Source: BHER01 sp051652245 (lineage in GTDB: Bacteria; Bacillota_I; Bacilli_A; Culicoidibacterales; Culicoidibacteraceae). From it: a stretch of DNA of 44,043 nucleotides. Numbering within the stretch: the first letter of the stretch is position 1; each line of letters opens with the position of its first letter. The stretch is from positions 1-44,043 of the forward strand of contig JBOFTV010000088.1 of NCBI GenBank assembly GCA_051652245.1, given 5' to 3'. Both the position numbers and the translations under genes were made by a program. The notes below the pieces were generated by a model. It was not told the origin of the DNA. It worked only from the letters and a program-made list of their open reading frames with translations, and made no database searches. Shown in pieces: positions 34,025 to 41,917 of the stretch.

Positions 34025-34876
34025 TTAATCATACTTGAATTTCGGCAATAATCTGAGGAGTAAAACCACTAGAAAAGTGACTCCCAACAGCATTGCGACC
34101 ACACCGCTTGCCGGTAGAACTAGATAATATGATGCAATAAAGCCAATAAACATTGTTAGCTCACTAATAATAATTGACCAAACAATCGTTTGCTTAAAAC
34201 TATTAGTAAAGGGCATTACAATCATAACCGGTAAATTCATTAATGCGGACACAAGTAGAACGCCGACAAATTTTGTTGAACTGGCGATAATTAATGCCAG
34301 CATAATAAAGAAAAATGTATTGATATAGCCTTCTTTGACCCCCTTTGTTTTAGCAAAAACTGAATCAAAAGTTGTCATTAACAGAATTCGATAAAATTTC
34401 ACCATGAACAATACGGAGGCAACAACAATACCCACAATTAAAAGCACATCGACTGTTGTTAAGGTCACGATATTACCAAATAAATAATCGGATAAATCCG
34501 TTTTAATTTTTGAGAGCTCATACATCACGATTGCTGACCCGAGGCTGAAAGTCATAACAAATGAGAGCGCTATTTCTTTTGAACTACTAAATTTGCTATT
34601 GATGTAACTGATCATTAATGCTGTTGCTACAGCAAATAGCATTACCGTGTAGACGGGCGAAAATCCAACGGGCAAAATTCCAAGTCCAATTAATAGGACC
34701 GTAAAGGTACTCGCTGAAAATGACACATGACCTATTGTATCAGGGATTAGACTTGCCCTTTTAGCCACAACAAAGACACCAAAAAGTGGACTAATAAAAG
34801 CAATTAGCAAGCCAGCAATATAGGCATTCTGCATAAAACTATACCTGAAAATGGCTTCAATTAAACTTAATTTCAT
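34025..34876 (-). CDS. znuB: Zinc/manganese ABC transporter permease
   Basis: This is a multi-helix permease of the ZnuB/AdcB/MntB family; a family motif is SFSASTFTVLLIGLG. The start giving MKLSLIEAIFRY overlaps the znuC stop as ATGA, which implies translational coupling; AGGGGCGG lies just before it. From this start it has 283 residues. It pairs with znuC. The binding protein is encoded about 6 kb away on the same strand, and no second one is present in the window. Whether the metal is zinc or manganese cannot be settled from the sequence. Confidence 0.88.
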   Translation of the reverse strand: MKLSLIEAIFRYSFMQNAYIAGLLIAFISPLFGVFVVAKRASLIPDTIGHVSFSASTFTVLLIGLGILPVGFSPVYTVMLFAVATALMISYINSKFSSSKEIALSFVMTFSLGSAIVMYELSKIKTDLSDYLFGNIVTLTTVDVLLIVGIVVASVLFMVKFYRILLMTTFDSVFAKTKGVKEGYINTFFFIMLALIIASSTKFVGVLLVSALMNLPVMIVMPFTNSFKQTIVWSIIISELTMFIGFIASYYLVLPASGVVAMLLGVTFLVVLLLRLLPKFKYD

Positions 34877-35574
34877 ACTATTTCCGCCCCTTCCGGTTCG
34901 CAAAATAGGCAGTGATTATTATGCCAGTGGCGATATTCTGTTTGATTGCCATCAAAGGCAATCCCATGACTTAGCTCGATAACACGCGTTGCCTCTTTTG
35001 TTAGAAAATGAGTATCATGCGTTACCATGATAATTGTTTTTCCCATTTTGTGTAGTTTAGCAACGAGTTCATAGAAACTTTTACTCGCTGCCATATCTAA
35101 GCCAACCGTTGGTTCATCCAAAATAAGAACCTCCGGATCACTTAACAGGGCGCGAGCAATAAATACGCGCTGCTGCTGTCCACCTGATAGCTTAAGTACT
35201 GAGCGATGAGCAAATTCTGACATCCCTACAACCTCTAGACTATAATTAACCATCTCCGCTGTCACCTTAGTCTTCAGTCCCATTGAAACAACTTCACGCA
35301 CACTTACGGGAATAGCAATATTAATATGTGAAGCGCGTTGGGCAACATAACCAATTTTCGACCATTGCGAAAATTGGTGAACGCCAATATCTTCAATTTT
35401 AATGCTCCCACTTAGTGGCTTAACCAAACCCAATAGGCATTTAATGAATGTTGATTTCCCTGATCCATTTGGACCAAGCAATAAAATATATTCTCCCTTT
35501 TCTATCGTAACCGACATATTAGAAAAAATTTGCTGCGTTCCGTATCCAAATGTGACATCTTTAAACACAAACAT
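34873..35574 (-). CDS. znuC: Zinc/manganese ABC transporter ATP-binding protein
   Basis: This is the ATPase that powers the metal importer. Walker A is GPNGSGKS (34-41), the ABC signature is LSGGQQQR, Walker B is VLILDEPT and the switch His is in MVTHD. Length 233. A Cys/His-rich tail (HWHNNHCLFCEPEG) may bind metal and is common in this family. TTGAGGGGA precedes the ATG. A consensus promoter with a 21-base palindrome drives it. Confidence 0.92.
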   Translation of the reverse strand: MFVFKDVTFGYGTQQIFSNMSVTIEKGEYILLLGPNGSGKSTFIKCLLGLVKPLSGSIKIEDIGVHQFSQWSKIGYVAQRASHINIAIPVSVREVVSMGLKTKVTAEMVNYSLEVVGMSEFAHRSVLKLSGGQQQRVFIARALLSDPEVLILDEPTVGLDMAASKSFYELVAKLHKMGKTIIMVTHDTHFLTKEATRVIELSHGIAFDGNQTEYRHWHNNHCLFCEPEGAEIV

Positions 35575-35621
35575 TTTATCCCCTCAACTTTCTTTCCTTA
35601 CTATTGTAAGTTCCTTTTCTA

Positions 35622-35650
35622 ATTATAGACTGTATTTGTCTATAAGTCAA
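35622..35650 (-). promoter_or_regulatory. znuCB promoter with 21-base palindromic operator
   Basis: TTGACT (35645-35650), 17 bases, and TATAAT (35622-35627) on the minus strand. TATAGAC and GTCTATA (35624-35644, seven-base arms and a seven-base centre) fill the spacer and part of the -10. A metal-sensing repressor is the natural candidate. The site does not match the Zur or AdcR patterns I know. Confidence 0.7.
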
Positions 35651-35664
35651 AATAAAACTTGATT

Positions 35665-36366
35665 TTAGTCAACAATTTCTGATTCCTCAGCAATAATTCC
35701 GTCCTCTAGTTCAATGAAATCATCTTCAGCCTCCGATTCCCCTTTTTGCTTTGGTGCTTTTCTATTTTGCTTGTAAGCATTTGCTAAATCTAAAATTGCT
35801 GACCATGCTTCATTTTTTCCCCATGTATTTTCTGCTGATGTTGGTACTAATATTATTCCATCACCTGTGGTAATGCCTAGTGTCTGTTGGACAACTTTCA
35901 TATGGGCGGGAAGCTTATTTTTTCCAACTTTATCGGCTTTTGTGCAAAGTACAATCATTGGAATTTCATAGTAGCGCAGGAACTCAAACATCTGAATATC
36001 ATCCTGCGTTGGTTTATGACGGACATCAATCAACAAACAAACGCCCGCACATTGTGACCGTTTTTCAAAATACATGCTAATCATTTTTGAAAAAGCATCT
36101 TTTTGCTTTTTGGGAACTTTTGCATAGCCGTAGCCAGGGACATCGACAAACATTAGTTGGTCATCTAATTTATAGAAATTCAGTGTTTGTGTTTTACCTG
36201 GTCTTTGGGAAAAGTAGGCCAGCTTTTTACGGCCCACAAGCATATTAATTAATGACGATTTACCCACATTTGAGCGACCAGAAAACACGATTTCAGGTAA
36301 ATCAGAATGAGGAAATTGTTCCTCGTAGACTGCTGTTCTTAAATATTCGGCATTTTTAATTTTCAC
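35665..36366 (-). CDS. engB: Ribosome biogenesis GTPase EngB (YihA/YsxC)
   Basis: EngB is needed for large-subunit ribosome assembly. G1 is GRSNVGKS (30-37), G3 DVPGYGYAK, G4 TKADK. The start chosen is the GTG giving MKIKNAEYLRTA, because AAAGGAAG lies 9 bases before it; the upstream TTG falls in the terminator after lon. The protein has 233 residues, about 35 more than most family members, because of an acidic C-terminal tail (about 200-233). It lies downstream of lon, as in Bacillus. Confidence 0.93.
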   Translation of the reverse strand: MKIKNAEYLRTAVYEEQFPHSDLPEIVFSGRSNVGKSSLINMLVGRKKLAYFSQRPGKTQTLNFYKLDDQLMFVDVPGYGYAKVPKKQKDAFSKMISMYFEKRSQCAGVCLLIDVRHKPTQDDIQMFEFLRYYEIPMIVLCTKADKVGKNKLPAHMKVVQQTLGITTGDGIILVPTSAENTWGKNEAWSAILDLANAYKQNRKAPKQKGESEAEDDFIELEDGIIAEESEIVD

Positions 36367-36391
36367 TTTATTTAACTTCCTTTTTTTCGGC

Positions 36392-36417
36392 AAAAAATTG
36401 CTCCAGAAGGAGCAATT
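36392..36417 (-). terminator. Terminator between lon and engB
   Basis: AATTGCTCC and GGAGCAATT pair with a TTCT loop on the minus strand, followed by T's. Partial read-through into engB is likely because no clear engB promoter is seen. Confidence 0.78.
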
Positions 36418-36428
36418 AATTTACATTA

Positions 36429-38768
36429 TTATCTTTTTGGTAGTGGTGTATCGCTATTGTTAAATGCAATTGGGAGAATATCAGCAAGTGTTTTTGCTGG
36501 TAAAATCGTCAATGATTCTTTGACTGTTTGTGGAATATCATCAATATCTTTGATATTTTCTGCGGGAATAATAATTGTTTTGAGGCCAGAACGATGAGCG
36601 GCCATCGCTTTTTCCTTAAGTCCACCAATTGGTAAGACGTTTCCTCTTAATGTTATTTCTCCAGTCATCCCAACCGTTCGTTCAACTTCTGTATTTGTTA
36701 AAACCGAAATAACTGCTGTTGCAATCGTAACACCTGCTGAGGGGCCATCTTTGGGTACGGCACCTTCTGGAAAGTGAATATGAATCGTATTTTTATCAAA
36801 TAATGCCATATCTATTTTCAAGTTTTCGGCCTGTGATTTAACATAACTAATCGCAATCATTGCTGATTCTTTCATGACATCACCAAGTTTTCCCGTTAAT
36901 ACTAGATTCTCTTTTCCCGGATAAATACTTACCTCAACTGGTAACACATCGCCACCAAATGATGTATAGGCAAGCCCCGAAACAACGCCTACTTGATTTT
37001 CCTTGTCAATTGTTGTGTACCGATATTTAGGTTTTCCGAGGTACTCTTCTAATTGCTCTTCGGTTACACGGAATGTTTGTGTCATATCATCACTAAATTT
37101 TGCAGCAACTTTTCGACAAATTTTAGCAATTTCTCTTTCTAGTCCACGAACACCCGCTTCACGCGCATACTTTTTAATCATTGTTTTAATAGTTTGCTCT
37201 TCTATAATTAAGTTCTCCGGTGTCAAACCTGATGCTAAAAACTGTTTAGGCATAAGATATTTAAGTGCGATTGCTAATTTTTCTTCTTCCGTATAACTCC
37301 CTAATTCGATCACTTCCATGCGATCATAGAGTGGCTCGGGAATACCTGAAAAATAGTTTGCCGTCATAATAAATAAGACATTTGATAAATCAACTTCTTC
37401 TTCAATATAATGATCAGAAAAATGTGTGTTTTGCTCTGGATCAAGCACTTCTAATAATGCTGAGACGGGGTCGCCGCGGAAATCACTTGCCATTTTATCA
37501 ATTTCATCTAAGAGGAAGACGGGATTCATCGTTTTTGCCTTCTTCAGTGACTGAATTATTTTCCCGGGCATTGCACCAATATAGGTTTTTCGATGACCAC
37601 GAATTTCGGCTTCATCACGGACACCACCAAGAGCGATTTTAACATACTCGCGTCCCATTGAACGGGCAACTGATTTTGCCAATGATGTTTTCCCAACTCC
37701 TGGAGGACCGACTAAGCAAATCATTGCACCCGTTGTTTTACCGGTTAACTTCTTCACGGCTAAAAACTCTAAAATTCTTTTCTTAACCTCATCTAGCCCA
37801 TAATGATCTTCATTTAAAATAGCCTCTGCTGTTTTAATTGTGAAATCGTCAGCACTCATTTCTGACCAAGGAATTGCTAGCATCCAATCAATATAGTTGC
37901 GAATAACGCCACTTTCTGCTGATGCTGTTGGAACCATCTCAAAACGACCAAGCTCTTCAATTAATTTATCCTTAATTGCATCAGGGGCCTTTAATTTCTC
38001 AACTTGGACACGTAAATCATCGGCATCTTTGTCTTTTGAATTTTTATCGCCTAATTCTTCACGAATAACCCGAAGCTTTTCACGAAGGTAGTACTCCTTT
38101 TGCGTCGCATCAAATGACTCACGTACTTCTTTTTCGATTTTCTCTTCAATTTGAACAATTTCCACTTCTGTATGTAAATCTTTAATAATCATTAAGAGTC
38201 GTGAATTTGTTTCCAAGGCATTGAGATACTCTTGTTTTCGTTCAATACTAATTGGCATACTATTGGCAATAACATCAGAAAAAGCGGCAGCTGTGTAACC
38301 ATGAGATAGTGCATCCGCTAGGCGTGAAACCCCTTTACCATTTGACTTAATGTACTGTTCAACACTTTCAATCGCTGTTCTTAGCAGGGCATACTCTTCT
38401 TTTTCATCTCTGCTGCTCTCTTGCTGCTTTTCAATTTCGACCACATAGGCTGTATCCGTGGCTAACACCTCATGCACCATCGCACGTGTTTGCACATCAA
38501 AAATCAAGCGATAGCTCCCTTTTTGCAGTGGTGTTGACACCTTAATGCGCGCAACCGCCCCCATTGGATAAAGCTCATTGAGATCAGCTTCATCTTTTAA
38601 TGGATCTTTTTGGCTAACAATATAAATGTACCCATCATACTCCTCCATTGCTAGCTGAATTGCGGCAACAGATTTTTCTCTTCCAACATCAATTTTCAAT
38701 TCATTATTTGGAAGAGGAATAAAACCACGTGTAACTATCATTGGCAATTTTTGCATATATTTTTCCAT
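36429..38768 (-). CDS. lon: ATP-dependent protease Lon
   Basis: Lon degrades misfolded and regulatory proteins. The N-terminal LAN domain spans about 5-200, the AAA+ module has Walker A GPPGVGKTS, and the C-terminal protease domain has the catalytic Ser in DGPSAGVT and Lys in GGLKEKAMAAHRSG. The start giving MEKYMQKLPM is chosen because GAGGG lies 8 bases before it; earlier ATGs add a short unlikely extension. From this start it has 779 residues, a normal Lon length. An extended -10 (TGCTATAAT) lies about 100 bases upstream; no CtsR or CIRCE element was recognised. Confidence 0.95.
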   Translation of the reverse strand: MEKYMQKLPMIVTRGFIPLPNNELKIDVGREKSVAAIQLAMEEYDGYIYIVSQKDPLKDEADLNELYPMGAVARIKVSTPLQKGSYRLIFDVQTRAMVHEVLATDTAYVVEIEKQQESSRDEKEEYALLRTAIESVEQYIKSNGKGVSRLADALSHGYTAAAFSDVIANSMPISIERKQEYLNALETNSRLLMIIKDLHTEVEIVQIEEKIEKEVRESFDATQKEYYLREKLRVIREELGDKNSKDKDADDLRVQVEKLKAPDAIKDKLIEELGRFEMVPTASAESGVIRNYIDWMLAIPWSEMSADDFTIKTAEAILNEDHYGLDEVKKRILEFLAVKKLTGKTTGAMICLVGPPGVGKTSLAKSVARSMGREYVKIALGGVRDEAEIRGHRKTYIGAMPGKIIQSLKKAKTMNPVFLLDEIDKMASDFRGDPVSALLEVLDPEQNTHFSDHYIEEEVDLSNVLFIMTANYFSGIPEPLYDRMEVIELGSYTEEEKLAIALKYLMPKQFLASGLTPENLIIEEQTIKTMIKKYAREAGVRGLEREIAKICRKVAAKFSDDMTQTFRVTEEQLEEYLGKPKYRYTTIDKENQVGVVSGLAYTSFGGDVLPVEVSIYPGKENLVLTGKLGDVMKESAMIAISYVKSQAENLKIDMALFDKNTIHIHFPEGAVPKDGPSAGVTIATAVISVLTNTEVERTVGMTGEITLRGNVLPIGGLKEKAMAAHRSGLKTIIIPAENIKDIDDIPQTVKESLTILPAKTLADILPIAFNNSDTPLPKR

Positions 38769-38868
38769 GTTCATTTCCCTCATTCTCCGTAAAAGATGAT
38801 TTACCATTTTCTTTTAATCTAAAAAAGGTGGCTACACTTTTATTCGTAATTTTTTTATTTATGTTACT

Positions 38869-38877
38869 ATTATAGCA
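38869..38877 (-). promoter_or_regulatory. Extended -10 promoter of lon
   Basis: TGCTATAAT on the minus strand; the -35 region is poor. The acc operon has the same extended -10 style. Confidence 0.5.
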
Positions 38878-38951
38878 CACTTTTTTGATTTGAGAGCAGG
38901 AACGCACTATTTTTTAGCACTTTGTCGTCGAGATTGCTATTTTAATCAGTT

Positions 38952-39053
38952 TTATTTTTTTTCTTTTTGTAATTCTTGTAAAAAGCCGGTGCTGATTACG
39001 ACAATACCGCTGAAAATTAAAATCGTGACTCTGACTTTTCCCATACCTGTCAT
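38952..39053 (-). CDS. Possible 33-residue membrane peptide or remnant between rdrB and lon
   Basis: A minus-strand frame beginning MTGMGKVRVTILIF contains one hydrophobic helix and a charged tail (FLQELQKEKK). The open frame extends upstream to 39110 without another good start, and it reads like the C-terminus of a larger membrane protein. The binding site before the ATG is weak. RADAR loci sometimes carry an accessory membrane protein, but this is far shorter than the known ones, so a remnant left by insertion is as likely. The rest of the 38890-39115 gap holds nothing I can support. Confidence 0.3.
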   Translation of the reverse strand: MTGMGKVRVTILIFSGIVVISTGFLQELQKEKK

Positions 39054-39115
39054 TGGTGCAACTGCCCACCAAAAAGAGGCGGAAAGTTTCAGGTTGAGCT
39101 GTATTTGCGTTCACT

Positions 39116-41917
39116 TTATGCCTTAATAAACGACTGCTCAAGTGAGGATTTCCTTAAGTATTCTAGATAGCGATATACATCCTCTTCTTCATAGCCAATA
39201 TCTTTTAATGCGGAAAACACAAGCGAGTATTCATTATTTAGATTTGTTTGAAAGATGGCGCTATCATCTGTATTGATTGAAATCGGAATATTTACTGCAC
39301 GCTTTTCTAATCCATGTGCATTAAATTTTGTAAAAGGCAAATCCCGATATTTGTCTGCAATTGAAATCTTTAAATTTGAGGTTGGATTCACTTCTATCGA
39401 TATTCCTAAATCTGCTATTTTCCTCATTAATATTATTTGCACCATTTTTACTGATTTTATGTATGCATCGTCAATAGTTTTTATGATTGGATTTGCTCCT
39501 ACTTTCTTATAGTGACTGTCATAATGATACTGCCAATATAGTTTACAGGCATCTTTATTTTCCCTAGCTTCTCTCACTCTTTTACTTGTTACGTCCTTTT
39601 GTTCATATTTTAGCGTGGGAACATACTCCATTTTCTCGAGATATGATTCTGGTTGCTCCTCCCGTAAATACATACTTGTATTATAAGTATAGAGATTTGG
39701 TACGGATACTTTTGCGGCCTCTCCTTGCTTTTCACATTGATTATATTGCACATAAAAATTATTTATGTAAATATTATATTGATTTTCCAAATAAGAAAGC
39801 ACTTCAGGATTTATTTCTCTACTATTTCTGATTAAATCGTGCATCCACACAATATCATCTAGATATTCCTGATATGTTGAAAATATCATACTCCGCTTCT
39901 TTGAAAAATATGTCTCAATGTCAGTTCCAAGTGCCAAAGCATGTCCTAACCTATCACCATGCTTAAATCCCAGAAATTCTATTGCCTCATCAATAGCTCT
40001 TAACCCATTGCATAATGTATTAAATTCTTCGCCTACATGATATGTTTGAAAAAGACTGTTATTAGCTGATATTTTCTCTACATTACTTTTAAAAGTTGTA
40101 GCAAAAACTTCGGGTCTACATCCTAATTCATAATTTGCAGCATCAATTCCGACAACAAGTTTAGTATACCTTTCAGAATATAGACTTTTATGGCGACCAA
40201 AGAATGCTTCTACATTTAAGCAACTTTTACGAAGTTGGTCTCTAACCACTTTATTTCTAGCCGCGCATTGATCATTATCATATGATGAAAGATCTTCACT
40301 TTCTTTTATATAGTGAAAAATTATTCCAATTTTTATTCTTGACAGTTTTTGAATGCAATATTCATCTACGTAACTTGCATATGTTCTAATGCAATATTCT
40401 CTAAATTCCGAACTTTTAATATCAAAGCCTTTTATTTTCCAGTCTTGTTCACCATAGTGGATACAAGTTGTCTTCATCTTGTTGATAGTTTGCTCCAGGT
40501 ATGCTTTGTATTTCATATTTTTAAGTAAATGGTTACAGTAAATCGTATCATTGATAACGTCCACATTTTTAATAAATTTTACCATTTTATTTGCATTCCA
40601 AGGGACAACTCTCAGTTCTAGTTTTTTTATGTTTTTTTCAGAATAGTATTTATCAAAAACGGTATAGATATTCTCTAATTTATCTGATCCATCTAAAAAA
40701 ATTGATTTGTCATCCTCATATCTTTTAAAGCGCTGAAATCCGATACCAATATTGTCCTGTAGAAAATTAAACTTAATTTGGGACATCCCACCAATATAAT
40801 AATTCAGCAGCTCCACAAAATCCGAACTGTAGTCCTCTTTTTTTTTATGATTTTTAAAAAAATGATCGAATCCATTGAATAATATTAGCCGCTCTATAAT
40901 AATTTTTTCATTTGTTTTACTAATAAATGGCTTTTTATTTGCTATTTGCTTTACTTTCTTTGCGATGTATTTTCGTGTAATAAATTCAACTTTTTTGATT
41001 TCTTCTTTGTATAACTCCAGTTCGAATTTATCAGTTGCTCCTAAAACGCGCCAAATTTCACTATAATTCAATTTGTTATTATCCATGAAACGACATTCTG
41101 AGCCTATATATTCATCCCCTTCGTTAATTATACAATTTAGTGTCAGGATGATCCGCAAAAACTTAACTTTTTTGATGTAGAGCATGATTTCTTCTTCACC
41201 ATAAGACATCATTTTCATTTCCACCATGAATTTCGAATTTCGAATGTTATTTTTTATTTCTTTATCTGCGAAGAAGTCCATCTCAACAATTTTAAACCAG
41301 TTTAGTTCGACTGAATATCCCGATGCGCCTAGGTGCATATGATTTTCAGCTATTCCTGCAACCAATGTATCATATATGCGATTATTCGTATGCTTTAAGA
41401 TTATTTCTTGATTGAGCCACGTTACCCAATTTTCATCATTTATGACACCTAATTCTGTGATGTATGCCATTAAATAGACATTAGCATCTACTTTATTGAT
41501 TAAGCCTTGCCAATAAAATAATTCCTTGAACTCCACGTGGACTTCCTTATTAAATACCGTAAGCATTCTTTTGGCATAATACGGGAAGAGATAGATTGTA
41601 TTATACCTATCAGGTTTATGATTTTTTTCCGGAAAATACTCTTTGACTATTTTCCGCTTTTGCTCTGCAATTATGACATCAACTTCATCCTCGGAATAGT
41701 TAGTTGGATATAATTTTAAGTAATGACGTTTAATCCAAACTAAATAATCATTTTGTCTTATCTGATTTGATATATCCAAGCTAAAAGGACTTGCTACTTC
41801 GCTGTTCCCCCGATTTTTTCTAAAAGAATCAGGGTATTCAAACCGCTGTCTTCCAAAAAATGGGTCAAAGTCTATTCGGTACATAATTCTTAACAACCGA
41901 TCTACATTATTACTCAA
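39116..41917 (-). CDS. rdrB: RADAR adenosine deaminase RdrB
   Basis: This 933-residue adenosine-deaminase-superfamily protein has all catalytic positions: His193 and His195 (NHMHLGASG), His627 and Glu630 (HVGEEF), His659 (DRLGHALALG), and Asp884-Asp885 (INTDDSA). The stretch EVNPTSN (842-848) corresponds to the E-x-C-P-x-S-N region of adenosine deaminases, with Asn in place of Cys. Classical deaminases have about 350 residues; the long insertions between motifs are typical of RdrB, which in RADAR deaminates adenosine in RNA or adenine nucleotides after phage infection. The start codon is TTG with GAGGGGGA before it, overlapping the rdrA stop by 8 bases. It was identified from motifs, size and partner, not by a search. 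Confidence 0.85.
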   Translation of the reverse strand: MSNNVDRLLRIMYRIDFDPFFGRQRFEYPDSFRKNRGNSEVASPFSLDISNQIRQNDYLVWIKRHYLKLYPTNYSEDEVDVIIAEQKRKIVKEYFPEKNHKPDRYNTIYLFPYYAKRMLTVFNKEVHVEFKELFYWQGLINKVDANVYLMAYITELGVINDENWVTWLNQEIILKHTNNRIYDTLVAGIAENHMHLGASGYSVELNWFKIVEMDFFADKEIKNNIRNSKFMVEMKMMSYGEEEIMLYIKKVKFLRIILTLNCIINEGDEYIGSECRFMDNNKLNYSEIWRVLGATDKFELELYKEEIKKVEFITRKYIAKKVKQIANKKPFISKTNEKIIIERLILFNGFDHFFKNHKKKEDYSSDFVELLNYYIGGMSQIKFNFLQDNIGIGFQRFKRYEDDKSIFLDGSDKLENIYTVFDKYYSEKNIKKLELRVVPWNANKMVKFIKNVDVINDTIYCNHLLKNMKYKAYLEQTINKMKTTCIHYGEQDWKIKGFDIKSSEFREYCIRTYASYVDEYCIQKLSRIKIGIIFHYIKESEDLSSYDNDQCAARNKVVRDQLRKSCLNVEAFFGRHKSLYSERYTKLVVGIDAANYELGCRPEVFATTFKSNVEKISANNSLFQTYHVGEEFNTLCNGLRAIDEAIEFLGFKHGDRLGHALALGTDIETYFSKKRSMIFSTYQEYLDDIVWMHDLIRNSREINPEVLSYLENQYNIYINNFYVQYNQCEKQGEAAKVSVPNLYTYNTSMYLREEQPESYLEKMEYVPTLKYEQKDVTSKRVREARENKDACKLYWQYHYDSHYKKVGANPIIKTIDDAYIKSVKMVQIILMRKIADLGISIEVNPTSNLKISIADKYRDLPFTKFNAHGLEKRAVNIPISINTDDSAIFQTNLNNEYSLVFSALKDIGYEEEDVYRYLEYLRKSSLEQSFIKA

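Noticed and set aside
38890..39141. Two overlapping frames of 75-78 codons on opposite strands next to rdrB
   Set aside because: Neither has a ribosome binding site or a recognisable protein pattern. A third frame with a membrane helix is a better candidate for this gap.
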